A DNA stretch of 64,000 bases from Solirubrobacterales bacterium (GTDB taxonomy: Bacteria; Actinomycetota; Thermoleophilia; Solirubrobacterales; Solirubrobacteraceae). A program made the translations under genes and the position numbers. Below are positions 8,516 to 17,685 of the stretch, one piece after another. The stretch's first letter is position 1, and each line of letters opens with the position of its first letter. The DNA lies in NCBI GenBank assembly GCA_027315255.1, contig DAHUYL010000126.1, positions 1-64,000 on the forward strand, given 5' to 3'. The notes below the pieces were generated by a model. The model ran no database searches. It was not told the origin of the DNA and was given only the letters and a program-made list of their open reading frames with translations.

Positions 8516-10642
8516 ATGCCCGAGGAACCGTCCCGCCGCAATCCGCTCTCCGGCCGCTCGCGCGGCTCTCGCAGCGAACAGCGTCCGCCGGCCCAGACCG
8601 GCTGGAAGGTGACGCCCGCGCCCGACGGCCGTGGCCGCAACCCGGCGCCCGACCGCCAGCGGACGAAGCGCAACCAGCGGATCACGCTGGCCGCCGTCGT
8701 GCTCGTGCTGCTGGGCCTCAACCTGTACGTCTCCTCGCAGACGCTCGCACCCAACCCGCGCGTCCAGATCCCTTACAGCCCGACGTTCCTCAACCAGGTG
8801 AACGCCGGCAACGTCAGCCTCGTCAGCTCGACCAGCGACGCGGTCCAGGGAACGTTCAAGCGCGCGATCAGCTACCAGGGCAGCCAGCCGACGATCTACT
8901 TCTCGACCCAGATCCCGTCGTTTGCGAGCGGCAGCCAGCTGTTCGGGCTGCTGCGATCCAAGAAGGTCACGCTGGCGGCCGAGAATCCGAATGCCGGGCC
9001 CTCGTTCCTGGCAGAGCTGCTGTTCGGCTTCGGTCCGACGATCCTGCTCGTGCTGCTGTTCGTGTTCCTGATGCGCCGCGCCGCCGGCGGCGCCGGGGGG
9101 GCCGGCGGGCTGATGTCGTTCGGGCGCTCGCGCGCGAGGCGCGTCGAGGCCGCCGACCAGCCGGTCACGTTCGAGGACGTCGCCGGGATCGACGAGGCCA
9201 AGGCGGAGCTGTACGAGATCGTCGACTTCCTCAAGAACCCGGACAAGTACCTGCGGCTCGGGGCGAAGATCCCGCGCGGCGTGCTGCTCAGCGGGCCGCC
9301 GGGGACCGGCAAGACGCTGCTCGCGCGGGCGGTCGCGGGCGAGGCGGGCGTGCCGTTCTTCCAGATGTCGGCGTCCGAGTTCGTCGAGATGATCGTGGGT
9401 GTCGGCGCCTCGCGCGTGCGTGACCTGTTCGCGCAGGCGAAGGCGGCCGCGCCGGCGATCATCTTCATCGACGAGCTCGATGCCGTCGGGCGCTCGCGCG
9501 CCTCTGGCGGCGCGAACATCAGCGGCGGGCACGACGAGCGCGAGCAGACGCTCAACCAGATCCTGACCGAGATGGACGGCTTCGATCCGCGCAGCGGCGT
9601 GATCGTGCTGGGCGCGACCAACCGGCCCGAGATCCTCGATCAGGCGCTGCTGCGTCCCGGGCGCTTCGACCGCCGCGTGGTCGTGCAGCCGCCCGATCGT
9701 GCGGGCCGCGAGGCGATCCTCAGCGTCCACACGCGCAGCGTGCCGCTCGGCAACGAGATCGAGCTCGGCCAGATCGCCGCGACGACGCCCGGGATGGTCG
9801 GCGCCGACCTCGCGAACCTCGTCAACGAGGCAGCGCTGCTGGCCGCCAAGCGCGACCGCGAGAAGGTCAGCCAGGAGGACTTCACCGACTCGCTCGAGCG
9901 GATCGTGCTGGGGGCTGCGCGCAGCGTGATGATCAGCGAGGAGGACCGGCGGCGGACCGCCTACCACGAGGCCGGCCACGCGCTCGTGGGGATGCTCACC
10001 CCGGGCGCCGACCCGGTCCGCAAGGTGTCGATCATCCCCCGCGGGCAGGCGCTCGGAGTGACCTTCTCGGCGCCCGATTCGGACCGCTTCAACCTCGACC
10101 AGCGCCACCTGCTCGCGCAGATCAAGGTCGCACTCGGCGGCCGCGCGGCCGAGGAGATCGTGTTCGGCGACCTCACCACGGGAGCCGAGTCGGACATCCA
10201 GCAGCTCACCCGGATCGCGCGTTACATGGTCGGGCGCTGGGGGATGAGCAGCGCGATCGGCCCGATCGCCGTCCTCCCCGCCGAGGGCATGAGCATGCTC
10301 CTCCCAGGCGCGTCGGAGACGTCCGACGCGACGCAGCGCCTCGTCGATCAGGAGGTCCACCGGATCGTGGACGCCGCGCACCGTGAGGTGATCGAGCTGC
10401 TGCGTGCGAAGCGCAGCCAGCTCGACGACCTCGTCGGCGCGCTGCTCAAGGCGGAGACGCTCGACGAAGCCGACGCCTACGCCGCCGCTGGACTGACCCG
10501 GTCGTCGGCCGGCGAGCTCGAGGCGATCGTCGCCCGGCGGGTCCAGGGCGTCCTGCGCCCCGGCGACGGGGCGTCCTCGGACGGAGCGTCCGCGACCGAC
10601 GGCGACGAGAGCAGGTTGCGCGAGCCCGACTCGGACGCCTGA
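8516..10642 (+). CDS. ftsH: ATP-dependent zinc metalloprotease FtsH
   Basis: The 708-residue membrane protease degrades misassembled membrane and short-lived regulatory proteins. The start at 8516 (MPEEPSRRN) gives a basic N-terminal tail of about 55 residues, a first helix near 59-77, an extracytoplasmic segment and a second helix near 165-187. The AAA domain carries GPPGTGKT (260-267), Walker [12 protein letters not shown] and second-region-of-homology [19 protein letters not shown]. The zinc site HEAGH is at 484-488. The C-terminal tail is acidic. The longer frame from 8384 would overlap the NYN gene out of frame and is rejected. All catalytic residues are present. Confidence 0.97.
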   Translation: MPEEPSRRNPLSGRSRGSRSEQRPPAQTGWKVTPAPDGRGRNPAPDRQRTKRNQRITLAAVVLVLLGLNLYVSSQTLAPNPRVQIPYSPTFLNQVNAGNVSLVSSTSDAVQGTFKRAISYQGSQPTIYFSTQIPSFASGSQLFGLLRSKKVTLAAENPNAGPSFLAELLFGFGPTILLVLLFVFLMRRAAGGAGGAGGLMSFGRSRARRVEAADQPVTFEDVAGIDEAKAELYEIVDFLKNPDKYLRLGAKIPRGVLLSGPPGTGKTLLARAVAGEAGVPFFQMSASEFVEMIVGVGASRVRDLFAQAKAAAPAIIFIDELDAVGRSRASGGANISGGHDEREQTLNQILTEMDGFDPRSGVIVLGATNRPEILDQALLRPGRFDRRVVVQPPDRAGREAILSVHTRSVPLGNEIELGQIAATTPGMVGADLANLVNEAALLAAKRDREKVSQEDFTDSLERIVLGAARSVMISEEDRRRTAYHEAGHALVGMLTPGADPVRKVSIIPRGQALGVTFSAPDSDRFNLDQRHLLAQIKVALGGRAAEEIVFGDLTTGAESDIQQLTRIARYMVGRWGMSSAIGPIAVLPAEGMSMLLPGASETSDATQRLVDQEVHRIVDAAHREVIELLRAKRSQLDDLVGALLKAETLDEADAYAAAGLTRSSAGELEAIVARRVQGVLRPGDGASSDGASATDGDESRLREPDSDA

Positions 10643-10654
10643 GGCGCCTTCAGC

Positions 10655-10945
10655 TCAGTCCCACAGCCGCGTCATCTTCGCGAGCTGCTCGTGGATCTCG
10701 GTGACACGCCGCTTGACCGGGTCGGAGTCGGGGCGGTCGTGGACGAGATCCCAGGTGCGGTCGGCCACGTCGCGTGCGTTGTCCGGCGTCGCTGCCTCGA
10801 ACAGACGTTCGACGAGCTTCAGCTCGAACTCGCGGATCTGATCCTCGGGCCGGCCAGGGGCCAGCCGCGGAAGCGGCTCCCCCGTCGCCTCCCGCCACAT
10901 CCCGGTTGCCACCAGGAGCCGGTTGCGCAGCTCGATCTGGTCCAT
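10655..10945 (-). CDS. Conserved small acidic helical protein, function unknown
   Basis: The 96-residue product (MDQIELRNRLLVATGMWREATGE..., KRRVTEIHEQLAKMTRLWD) is charged, helix-forming and free of signal or membrane segments. It starts 9 bases after the ligD stop on the same strand, so it is likely the second gene of a ligD operon. It faces ftsH tail to tail. I recognise no domain. A structural or accessory role in the operon is only a guess. Confidence 0.6.
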   Translation of the reverse strand: MDQIELRNRLLVATGMWREATGEPLPRLAPGRPEDQIREFELKLVERLFEAATPDNARDVADRTWDLVHDRPDSDPVKRRVTEIHEQLAKMTRLWD

Positions 10946-10954
10946 CGCCGGGCA

Positions 10955-13420
10955 TCATTCCAGAGACAGCCGCGGGAGCGCCTGACGCAGCTCGGCCGCC
11001 GGCGCGAACTGATCGCCGCGCTCGCTGACGCGCCGGAGCACGTCGGCGGGCGAGAACGCGAGCAGCTCGGGCCGGCCGGCATCGCGACACGCGGCCACCT
11101 CGTCCCACGACAGCGGCGTCGAGACCCCCGGCCGCGCCAGCGCCCGCACCGAGTAGACGGTCACGGTCGTCTTGTGGCGGTCGTTCTGGCTCCAGTCGAC
11201 GAACACCCGGCCGCCGCGGACCCGCTTCGTCATGCGCGAGACCACCAGCTCGGGCATCCGCGCCTCGAGCAGCCCGGCGACGCGCTTGGCGAACGGCTTC
11301 GTCTCGTCGTAACTGGGGCCGGGGCCGGGGCCGCCGAGCGGCAGGTACACCTGCAGGCCCTTCGAGCCCGACGTCTTGACGACCGTCTGCAGGCCGAGCG
11401 CCTCGAACATCCCGCGCAGCACGAGCGCGACCTCGCAGCACTCGACGATCCCCGCCGGGGGCCCGGGGTCGAGGTCGAACACGAGCAGCGTCGGATGCTC
11501 GGGATCGTCGGCGAGCGCGAGCGAGGTGTGCAGCTCGACGTCCGCCAGCCCGGCGAGCCAGACGAGCGCCGCCCGCTCGTTCGCGAGCGTGTAGTCGACC
11601 CCGCCGATCGCGGCGGTCGGCACCCACGGCGGGCGGTGTGACGGCGACTGCTTCTCGTAGAAGTACTGGGCGTCGACGCCGTTCGGGTAGCGCTTCAGCG
11701 TGAGCGCGCGCCCGCGCAGGTGCGGGAGCAGCGCGCCGGCGACCCGGCCGTAGTACTCGACGAGATCCCCCTTCGTGAATCCGGCCTGCGGGAACAGCAC
11801 CTTGCGCCAGTTCGAGACCCTCAGCTCGCGGCCGTCGAGCGTCACGCGCCGCCCCCCGCCGGGGGTCTCCTCGCAGCTGTCGAACAGCTCCGTCTGCGAG
11901 CCGGAGGTGGCTTGCCGGCTCACCTCCGGCTCGGGCGGGGCACCGGCCGCACCGCCCTGGATCGGCAGCTCCAGCACGACCTCGCTCGCCGGCTTGTCGT
12001 CCCGCAGCCCCTTGAACGACGGCGCCCGCATCACCCCGTCGCGCGTCCACTCGCTGAACTCGACCTCGGCCACCAGCTCCGGCCTGACGAACTGCGCGCC
12101 ACGGGGCAGCTTCGGCCGCGGCGTGAACGGTGAGTCGTCGGTCTTGAGTGGTGCGAGCCGCCCGGCGAGGTCGTCGAGCGTCTTCTCCGTGAAGCCGGTG
12201 CCGACCCGGCCGGCGAAGCGCAGAGCTTGGCCCTCGTAGTAGCCCATCAGGAGCGCGCCGATCCGTTCGGCGCGGCGCCCTTCGCCCGGCAGCCAGCCGC
12301 CGATCACGAGCTCCTGGCAGGCGGTGTGCTTGATCTTCAGCCAGCTGCCGCTGCGACCGCCGGGCTCGTAGCGGGAGTGCAGGCGCTTGGCGACGATCCC
12401 CTCGAGCCCCTGCCGGCGGGTCGCCTCGAGCAGCTCGGCGCCGCGCCCGGGGTGCGCCTCCGGCACCCGCCAGGCGGGCCCGCTCAACCCGAGCGTCTCG
12501 AGTCGCGCACGGCGGTCCACGTACGGCAGCGCGAGCAGCGACTCGCCGTCGAGGTGGAGGAGGTCGAAGATCGCGTAGACGACCGGCGTCGAGGCCTGCA
12601 GGCGCTTGACGGCGGCGGGTGCGGTGACGTGCATCCGGGTCTGCAGGCGCCCGAAGCTCGGGCGGCCATGCTCGTCGAACGCGACGATCTCGCCGTCGAG
12701 CACCGCCTCGCGCATCCCGAGCTGGTCGAGCAGCCCGCGCACCTCCGGGTAGGAGGCCGTGATCTCGTTGAGGTTGCGGCTCTCGAGCCGCAACCGCCCG
12801 GGCTGCGCGTACGCGATCGCGCGCACCCCGTCCCACTTCACCTCGAACGACCACCGCTCGGGGTCGCGCGGCAGCTGACCGGGCCGAGCGAGCATCGGCA
12901 CCAGGTGCTCGGGCAGGGGGGTTCGGTCCGCGCGGTCGGGCGGGTCCATCCGGTGGATCATCCAGTCCCGCTCGTGGGTGGGCGGGTCCGATCGGCCGAT
13001 CGGGAACAGCCCGTAGCGGCCGTTGAGGCGCTCGCCGTGGAAGGTCACCTCGACCTTGCGCTCCTCCCACTTGTGCGTCTCGTACGTGCCGGCGTCCCAG
13101 ATCGTGATCGTGCCGGCGCCGTACTCGCCGGCGGGGATCTCGCCGCCGAAGCTCAGGTACTCGAGCGGGTGATCCTCCGTGTGCACCGCCAGCCGGTTGT
13201 CCTTCGGGGTCGCCGGGATCCCGTTCGGGATCGCCCACGAGACCGCGACGCCGTCGCGCTCGAGCCGCAGGTCCCAGTGCAGCCGCCGCGCGTGGTGCTC
13301 CTGGACGACGAACCTCGGCTGGGGCTGCGCCTCGTCGCCGCCTGCGCCCGTCCCCGCAGGCTCGGGCGTCGTCTCGAAGTCCCGCTTGGCGCGGTAGCGG
13401 CTGAGCCTGTCGGCGGCCAT
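10955..13420 (-). CDS. ligD: Multifunctional DNA ligase D (PE-LIG-POL)
   Basis: This enzyme does end processing, fill-in and sealing in bacterial non-homologous end joining, normally with Ku. The 821-residue product has three domains in order. The 3'-phosphoesterase is at about 35-150, with HHARRLHWD and H84 in EDHPLEY. The ATP-dependent ligase is at about 170-480, with catalytic K195 in FEVKWDGVRA and motif IV/V LEGIVAKR and SGSWLKIK. The primase/polymerase is at about 525-821, with DLDPG at 649-653 and SGSKGLQVY. Domain order differs between lineages; this one is PE-LIG-POL. No ku gene is seen in the window. Confidence 0.95.
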   Translation of the reverse strand: MAADRLSRYRAKRDFETTPEPAGTGAGGDEAQPQPRFVVQEHHARRLHWDLRLERDGVAVSWAIPNGIPATPKDNRLAVHTEDHPLEYLSFGGEIPAGEYGAGTITIWDAGTYETHKWEERKVEVTFHGERLNGRYGLFPIGRSDPPTHERDWMIHRMDPPDRADRTPLPEHLVPMLARPGQLPRDPERWSFEVKWDGVRAIAYAQPGRLRLESRNLNEITASYPEVRGLLDQLGMREAVLDGEIVAFDEHGRPSFGRLQTRMHVTAPAAVKRLQASTPVVYAIFDLLHLDGESLLALPYVDRRARLETLGLSGPAWRVPEAHPGRGAELLEATRRQGLEGIVAKRLHSRYEPGGRSGSWLKIKHTACQELVIGGWLPGEGRRAERIGALLMGYYEGQALRFAGRVGTGFTEKTLDDLAGRLAPLKTDDSPFTPRPKLPRGAQFVRPELVAEVEFSEWTRDGVMRAPSFKGLRDDKPASEVVLELPIQGGAAGAPPEPEVSRQATSGSQTELFDSCEETPGGGRRVTLDGRELRVSNWRKVLFPQAGFTKGDLVEYYGRVAGALLPHLRGRALTLKRYPNGVDAQYFYEKQSPSHRPPWVPTAAIGGVDYTLANERAALVWLAGLADVELHTSLALADDPEHPTLLVFDLDPGPPAGIVECCEVALVLRGMFEALGLQTVVKTSGSKGLQVYLPLGGPGPGPSYDETKPFAKRVAGLLEARMPELVVSRMTKRVRGGRVFVDWSQNDRHKTTVTVYSVRALARPGVSTPLSWDEVAACRDAGRPELLAFSPADVLRRVSERGDQFAPAAELRQALPRLSLE

Positions 13421-13512
13421 CGCCGGGATTGTCGCGATCGCTCAGCCCTACTCGGGTGGGGCGAGCGGCGCCCCAGGGGCGCGCGGCCTGCCCGGGGCAC
13501 CCAGCCCACTGC

Positions 13513-13540
13513 GGGACGCCCGCCGCTCGGCGGGCGTCCC
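13513..13540 (-). terminator. Hairpin terminator after the chemoreceptor
   Basis: A perfect 12-bp stem GGGACGCCCGCC / GGCGGGCGTCCC with loop GCTC lies 14 bases after the chemoreceptor stop. It separates that gene from ligD on the same strand. Confidence 0.75.
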
Positions 13541-13553
13541 CAGCGGGAGGAGA

Positions 13554-15395
13554 TCAGACGTCCGCGAGCTGGAAGCGGTCGAGCAGCGACCGCAGGTTCT
13601 CGGCGGAGCGGGCGACGTCGGCGGCCGAGGCGGCGATCTGCTGGGCGGAGGCCGACGTCTGCTCGGTCGAGGCGGATACCTGCTGGGTGGCAGCGGAGGA
13701 CTGCTCGGCGACCTCGGCGACCGAGGTCATGTCGTCGCGCATGCGCTCGACGCTCGAGGCGATCTCCTCGATCGCGTCCGCGATCGCCTCGACGCGGCCG
13801 TTCATCTCCTCGACGCTCGAGCCGAGCTCCCGGAACGCCTCGCGGGCGCGCTCGACCGTGTCGGCGCCCTCGGCGCTCCGCTTCGCGCCGAGCTCGACGA
13901 CCTCGACCGTCCGGGCGGTCTCCGACTGGATCTCGCCGACCAGCCCTTCGATGTTGCCGGCCGCGCTCTGCGCCTCCTCGGCCAGCTTGCGGACCTCCTC
14001 GGCGACGACCGCGAACCCGCGCCCCTGCTCGCCGGCGCGCGCCGCCTCGATCGCCGCGTTCAGCGCCAGCAGGTTGGTCTGCTCGGCGATCGCGGTGATC
14101 GTCTGCACGATCCCGCCGATCTCGGCCGACTTGGAGCCGAGCTGCCGGATCGCGTCGGTGACGGCGCCCGAGGACTCGCGGACCGCGCGCATCGCCTCGG
14201 TCGCGAGCGACACGGCCTCGTCGCCACGCGCGGCGACCGAGCGCGCCTCGCGCGCCGCCTCGGTGCTCTGGCGGACGCCGTCGGCGCTGCGGGCAGCGGC
14301 CTCGGCGACGCCCTCGGTGATCGCGCGGGCGCCCTCGACCGACCGCACCTGGCGCTCGGCGCCGGACGCGACCTCGCCGACGGCGGCGGCGATCTCGCCG
14401 ACCGCGCGCCCGGTCTCCTCCGAGGTCGAGGCCATCTGCTGCGAGGCTGCGGACAGGTTCGTGGATGCCTGCGTCACCTCGCGGATCATCACGCGCAGGT
14501 TCTCCGCCATGCGGCCCATCGCGCGGCCCAGCGCGTCGCGCTCGGAGCGTGGCCGCACGTCCTCGGCGAGGTCGCCGTCGGCGATCCGCTCGGCGGTAGC
14601 CGCGACGGCGCGAAGGTAGTCCGTCATCGCGTCGAACTCGCGTGCCATCTCGCCGATCTCGTCGCTGGTGTCGAGCTCGACCCGCTGGTCGAGGTCGCCC
14701 AGCGAGATCGCCTCGGCCGCCGCGCCGACGCGCCGGACCGCGCTCGTGAGGTGTCGCGCGAGCAGCAGCGCGACGCCGACCGCGACCACGACGCCGAGCA
14801 GGGTCAGGATCAGGATCAGCGTCCGACTCGAGTCATACGTCGACTGCGACTGGTTCGCGATCCTGGCGGCCACCGCGTTCTGGTGGTTGGTCCACGCGGT
14901 CCCGGCCGCCATCAGCACGTTGTACTCGTTGTCGGCCGCGCCCTGGCAGCAGGCCTGTCCGGCCGCCACCAGCTGGTTGGTGTCGGCCAGGTGACGGAAC
15001 GGCGCCGACAGCGTCACGTAGCGGTCGAACGCCGTCTGGAACGCGGCGAGATCGCGTGCGTCCTGGCGATCGCTGATCAGGTGACGGCTTCGGTAGCCCT
15101 GGAGGATCTGCGCCATCGCGCTGATGTCGCCCGCGAGGTCGCCCGACACGCCTGCGGCGCCGGCGCGCTGGGCGGGGGTCGAGAGGATGTAGTGCAGCTC
15201 GTCCTTGCGGAACTTGGTCATCAGCGTGCTCGCCTGGCCGACCACGGTCGAGGCTGGGACGACGCGCTGAGCCAGCGCCTTCGTATTGGTGTTGGACGCC
15301 GCCAGGCGCGACAGCGACAGCGCCGCGAGGGCGATGATCATCACCGTCCCGACCGCGATGATGGACAACAGCTTCAACCTCAGCGACACGCGCAT
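13554..15395 (-). CDS. Methyl-accepting chemotaxis protein
   Basis: The 613-residue transmembrane receptor feeds signals to CheA/CheW. It has TM1 (about 8-30), a four-helix-bundle-type extracellular sensor (about 31-190), TM2 (about 192-212) and HAMP (about 213-265). The cytoplasmic signalling domain has the conserved tip [16 protein letters not shown]. Two adjacent cysteines (C149, C150) in the sensor are unusual and could bind metal or respond to redox. The ligand is unknown. It sits 9-38 kb from the che and flagellar genes but carries the same kind of promoter (15471-15497), so it is probably in the motility regulon. GGAGG precedes the ATG at 15395. Confidence 0.95.
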   Translation of the reverse strand: MRVSLRLKLLSIIAVGTVMIIALAALSLSRLAASNTNTKALAQRVVPASTVVGQASTLMTKFRKDELHYILSTPAQRAGAAGVSGDLAGDISAMAQILQGYRSRHLISDRQDARDLAAFQTAFDRYVTLSAPFRHLADTNQLVAAGQACCQGAADNEYNVLMAAGTAWTNHQNAVAARIANQSQSTYDSSRTLILILTLLGVVVAVGVALLLARHLTSAVRRVGAAAEAISLGDLDQRVELDTSDEIGEMAREFDAMTDYLRAVAATAERIADGDLAEDVRPRSERDALGRAMGRMAENLRVMIREVTQASTNLSAASQQMASTSEETGRAVGEIAAAVGEVASGAERQVRSVEGARAITEGVAEAAARSADGVRQSTEAAREARSVAARGDEAVSLATEAMRAVRESSGAVTDAIRQLGSKSAEIGGIVQTITAIAEQTNLLALNAAIEAARAGEQGRGFAVVAEEVRKLAEEAQSAAGNIEGLVGEIQSETARTVEVVELGAKRSAEGADTVERAREAFRELGSSVEEMNGRVEAIADAIEEIASSVERMRDDMTSVAEVAEQSSAATQQVSASTEQTSASAQQIAASAADVARSAENLRSLLDRFQLADV

Positions 15396-15458
15396 CTACA
15401 GACCTCCGGTGCAATCAATTCGCCGCGCCGGTCCGTCCATGGGCCGGCGCCGGCGCGC

Positions 15459-17069
15459 TCATGACCGAATGGATCGGAGGGAACGCCTCCAACTTGAGAG
15501 GCTGACGATCGCGGCGGACGCGGGGGGCACCGACAGCGTGTAATAGCCCTGGCTCGGCCGCAGGCGCGCAGGCGCGGAGACGCCGGCCAGCTGTCCGGTG
15601 CTGGTGCGGGCGCCGAAGCTCTGGCCGCCGAGCGTGACGCCGGCCGTCGACGTGAGCGAAGCCGCCTGCAGCCGCGTGATCGTGGCGACCCCGCGTGCTC
15701 CCGGGACCCGCAGCGAGAGCTCCTGACCGGTGCTGCCCTCGTTGATCAGCACGACGTTGGTCTGGCCGGACGGCGTCCTCACCGCCCAGCGGCGCAGCTG
15801 CGCCGGTTGCTTGCCCGACAGCGCCTCGAGCCGCGACCCGGCCGGCACCGCGCGCGCGAACGCGAGCATCCCGTAATAGATCGGCGAAACCCTCCATTGG
15901 CGGTGACTGCCGGATCCGGTGCTCGGCGGCACGATCTCGAACGGCTGGTAGCTCGACCCCGGGAGCGTGTGGACGTTGACGCCGCTGACGCCGGTCTGCG
16001 CCATCTGGAACAGCGCGTCGAGGATCCACAGCGCCGAGGCGAAAGTGTCGCTGACCCCCGCCTTGCCGCGGCACGAGACCGAGTTCATCTCGTCGACCCT
16101 GAGCGGTAGCCCGCGGGCGCGGGCGAGCGCGACATCCGCCGCCGCCCGTGCGGCGAGCCCCACCGACGACGTCGGGGCGAGCAGGTGCGCGATCGTCGGG
16201 TAGACGTCGGAGACCTGCGGCGTGAAGCAGCGCTGCAACGGATACAGGTGAACCGTGACGAGCCCGAGCCGCGGCGCCCTCGGGACGAACTGCTGGAGCT
16301 CCTGCATCCACTGCGCCCCGCCGGTCGCCGGTCCGGCCAGCGGCACCGGCGGCAGCACCCGGGCGTAAGCTGCGAAGTCCTGCGCGTAGTCGGCGATGTC
16401 ATAGCCGTGCGGGCGGCCCGTGATGTGCACCCCAGCCCGTGTCGTGTACCACGGGAAGCTTCCGTACAGCTCCGGCTCGTTGCCGACCTCGAGCGCCTGC
16501 ATCGCTCCCGGCCCGGCCGCCGCGATCAGCGCGCGCGCCTCGGCGGCGGCGAGCGTCGCGCTGCCGTCCTCGAGGTTGACGCCGGCGATCACGCGGGCGT
16601 GCAGCGCGCGCACGAGCGCGCCGAACGTCGCCATCCACCGCGGGGTGAGGACGTACGTGTCGCCGGCGGGCAGCTTCTTTCCCGCGACCGGGACCTGGGA
16701 CCAGTCGGTGCTGTCGCCGCCGATTCGCAGCACCGGCCGCTGACCGGGCGCGAGCGCCTGGATCAGCCGCACCAGCGCCGGGCGCATCGCCGGGTCGCGC
16801 GCGTACGCGGGAACCGCCGAGTACTCGAGCGAGATGCCGACGAACCCGGGCGCGACCGGCGGCGACGACAGCGCTCCGCCGACGCTCAGCACCGGAGCTG
16901 GGGCCGCAGCGGCAGCGAACGGCCCGAGCGCGAGGAACGTCCCCAGCGCGACGATCGCCGTGAGCGCGGCGACGGCGCCGGCGGCCCGCGATCTGGCCCG
17001 CCGCCGCGCGGCGGCGGGCAGCATGGTCCGGGCCGGCCGGGGAGCTGTCGAGGGGCTGGAGCGAGGCAT
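15459..17069 (-). CDS. Secreted GH79-type glycoside hydrolase (heparanase/beta-glucuronidase-like)
   Basis: The 536-residue product has a long basic N-terminus and a signal or anchor helix near residues 30-56. A (beta/alpha)8 barrel begins at VGISLEYSAVP. The acid/base is likely E198 in ALEVGNEPELYG and the nucleophile E327 in LRVDEMNSVSCRG. After the barrel a beta domain follows (RWAVRTPSGQTNVVLINEG, GYYTLSVPP), as in GH79 C-terminal domains. The family hydrolyses beta-glucuronides or related residues in polysaccharides; the exact substrate is not readable. The start at 17069 follows GAGGAGG at a long 15-base distance. The frame runs open to 17768 but upstream sequence contains a repeat element and no protein features. 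Confidence 0.82.
   Translation of the reverse strand: MPRSSPSTAPRPARTMLPAAARRRARSRAAGAVAALTAIVALGTFLALGPFAAAAAPAPVLSVGGALSSPPVAPGFVGISLEYSAVPAYARDPAMRPALVRLIQALAPGQRPVLRIGGDSTDWSQVPVAGKKLPAGDTYVLTPRWMATFGALVRALHARVIAGVNLEDGSATLAAAEARALIAAAGPGAMQALEVGNEPELYGSFPWYTTRAGVHITGRPHGYDIADYAQDFAAYARVLPPVPLAGPATGGAQWMQELQQFVPRAPRLGLVTVHLYPLQRCFTPQVSDVYPTIAHLLAPTSSVGLAARAAADVALARARGLPLRVDEMNSVSCRGKAGVSDTFASALWILDALFQMAQTGVSGVNVHTLPGSSYQPFEIVPPSTGSGSHRQWRVSPIYYGMLAFARAVPAGSRLEALSGKQPAQLRRWAVRTPSGQTNVVLINEGSTGQELSLRVPGARGVATITRLQAASLTSTAGVTLGGQSFGARTSTGQLAGVSAPARLRPSQGYYTLSVPPASAAIVSLSSWRRSLRSIRS
15471..15497 (-). promoter_or_regulatory. Predicted sigma-28 promoter of the chemoreceptor gene
   Basis: On the minus strand TCAA (15497-15494; CTCAAG in full), a 15-base spacer and TCCGATCC (15478-15471) match the motif in front of several flagellar operons here. 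It lies inside the last codons of the glycosidase gene upstream and would give a leader of about 68 bases. Confidence 0.6.
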
Positions 17070-17353
17070 ATACGAGAAGCCGCGCCTCCTCGGCTCGGCT
17101 TCCCAAGGATCGCGCATCGCCCGGCGCGGCAGCTCAAGGCCCCGTGAGAGAGCCCTCAGTTGCAGGGCCGACGATGACCGAGCCGGCTCCGGAGGATCAG
17201 ATACCTGACAGGCGATCACGAGTGCTTTGTCGGGTTGCCCGGGATCCTCACGACCGCCCGCCACTCGACTCGCAGCGAGCGCCGGCGACACGCGCGCCGG
17301 CGACACGCGCCGGCGAGGCCCGGGGTCGGGCGCGTCCGATCGCCCCTCCCCCC
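17070..17353. other. Divergent intergenic region, left part
   Basis: This is GC-rich spacer between the glycosidase and the PKD protein. It contains short tandem pieces (GCGCCGGCGACAC repeated near 17279-17312). No gene is seen. The structured repeat starts at its right edge. Confidence 0.4.
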
Positions 17354-17489
17354 GGCCGGACTCGAAGCGGTCCGGCACACGCGTTCGAATCTGCCAACCC
17401 CCCCTCGCAGCGGGGGGATGGCAGCCACAGCCAGCTGTGAGATGGTCTGAGCTGCCAACCCCCCGCAAATCCCGGGGGTTGGCAGATTC
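17354..17489 (+). repeat. Structured inverted-repeat element, copy 1 (MITE/REP-like)
   Basis: The core 17387-17489 is bounded by perfect 16-bp terminal inverted repeats, GAATCTGCCAACCCCC and its complement. Each end folds on its own: hairpin 17391-17424 (CTGCCA-A-CCCCCC / GGGGGG-A-TGGCAG) and hairpin 17452-17485 (12-bp perfect stem). A small CACAG-CCAG-CTGTG hairpin (17426-17439) lies between. A conserved flank to the left (GGCCGGACTCGA to the TIR) forms another stem (GCCGGAC / GTCCGGC). The same structure with near-identical sequence is at 45879-46012 in the opposite orientation. It encodes no protein. It may be a non-autonomous mobile element, a REP-type dyad or a structured RNA. Confidence 0.85.
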
Positions 17490-17685
17490 AGCTCGGCCCC
17501 CGTACACGAACGGTCCCGCGCGTCGAGCGCCCGATCGGACAGGGCACCGGTACGGGTTTGTGGTATAAGCCCCGGCACTGGGGGGATATCGAGGCGGCGA
17601 CCGTCGCGGTTCCCGATCGTCGCTGCTCGCGCGAGCGAGGTGGCGGCGATTCAGCGGGCGGGCTGGCGTCGACGAAAGGGCAGTC

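Noticed and set aside
8342-10381. Long minus-strand open frame of 679 codons
   Set aside because: It is the antisense shadow of ftsH, with no start signal or family motif; GC-rich codon use keeps the opposite frame open.
17375-17395. GTTCGAATC next to the repeat, which looks like a tRNA T-loop
   Set aside because: The flanking bases do not form a T-stem in either copy and no anticodon or acceptor arm could be fitted, so it is not a tRNA or an obvious tRNA-type attachment site.
17216-17578. ORFs running through the repeat element that give similar peptides in both copies
   Set aside because: The similarity (for example AVAAIPPLR-GVGRFE) comes from the repeat DNA itself; no start site or codon pattern supports a protein.
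17540-17685. Possible cyclic-di-GMP riboswitch before the PKD protein
   Set aside because: The conserved GEMM core sequences were not found; only generic GC-rich stems are present.
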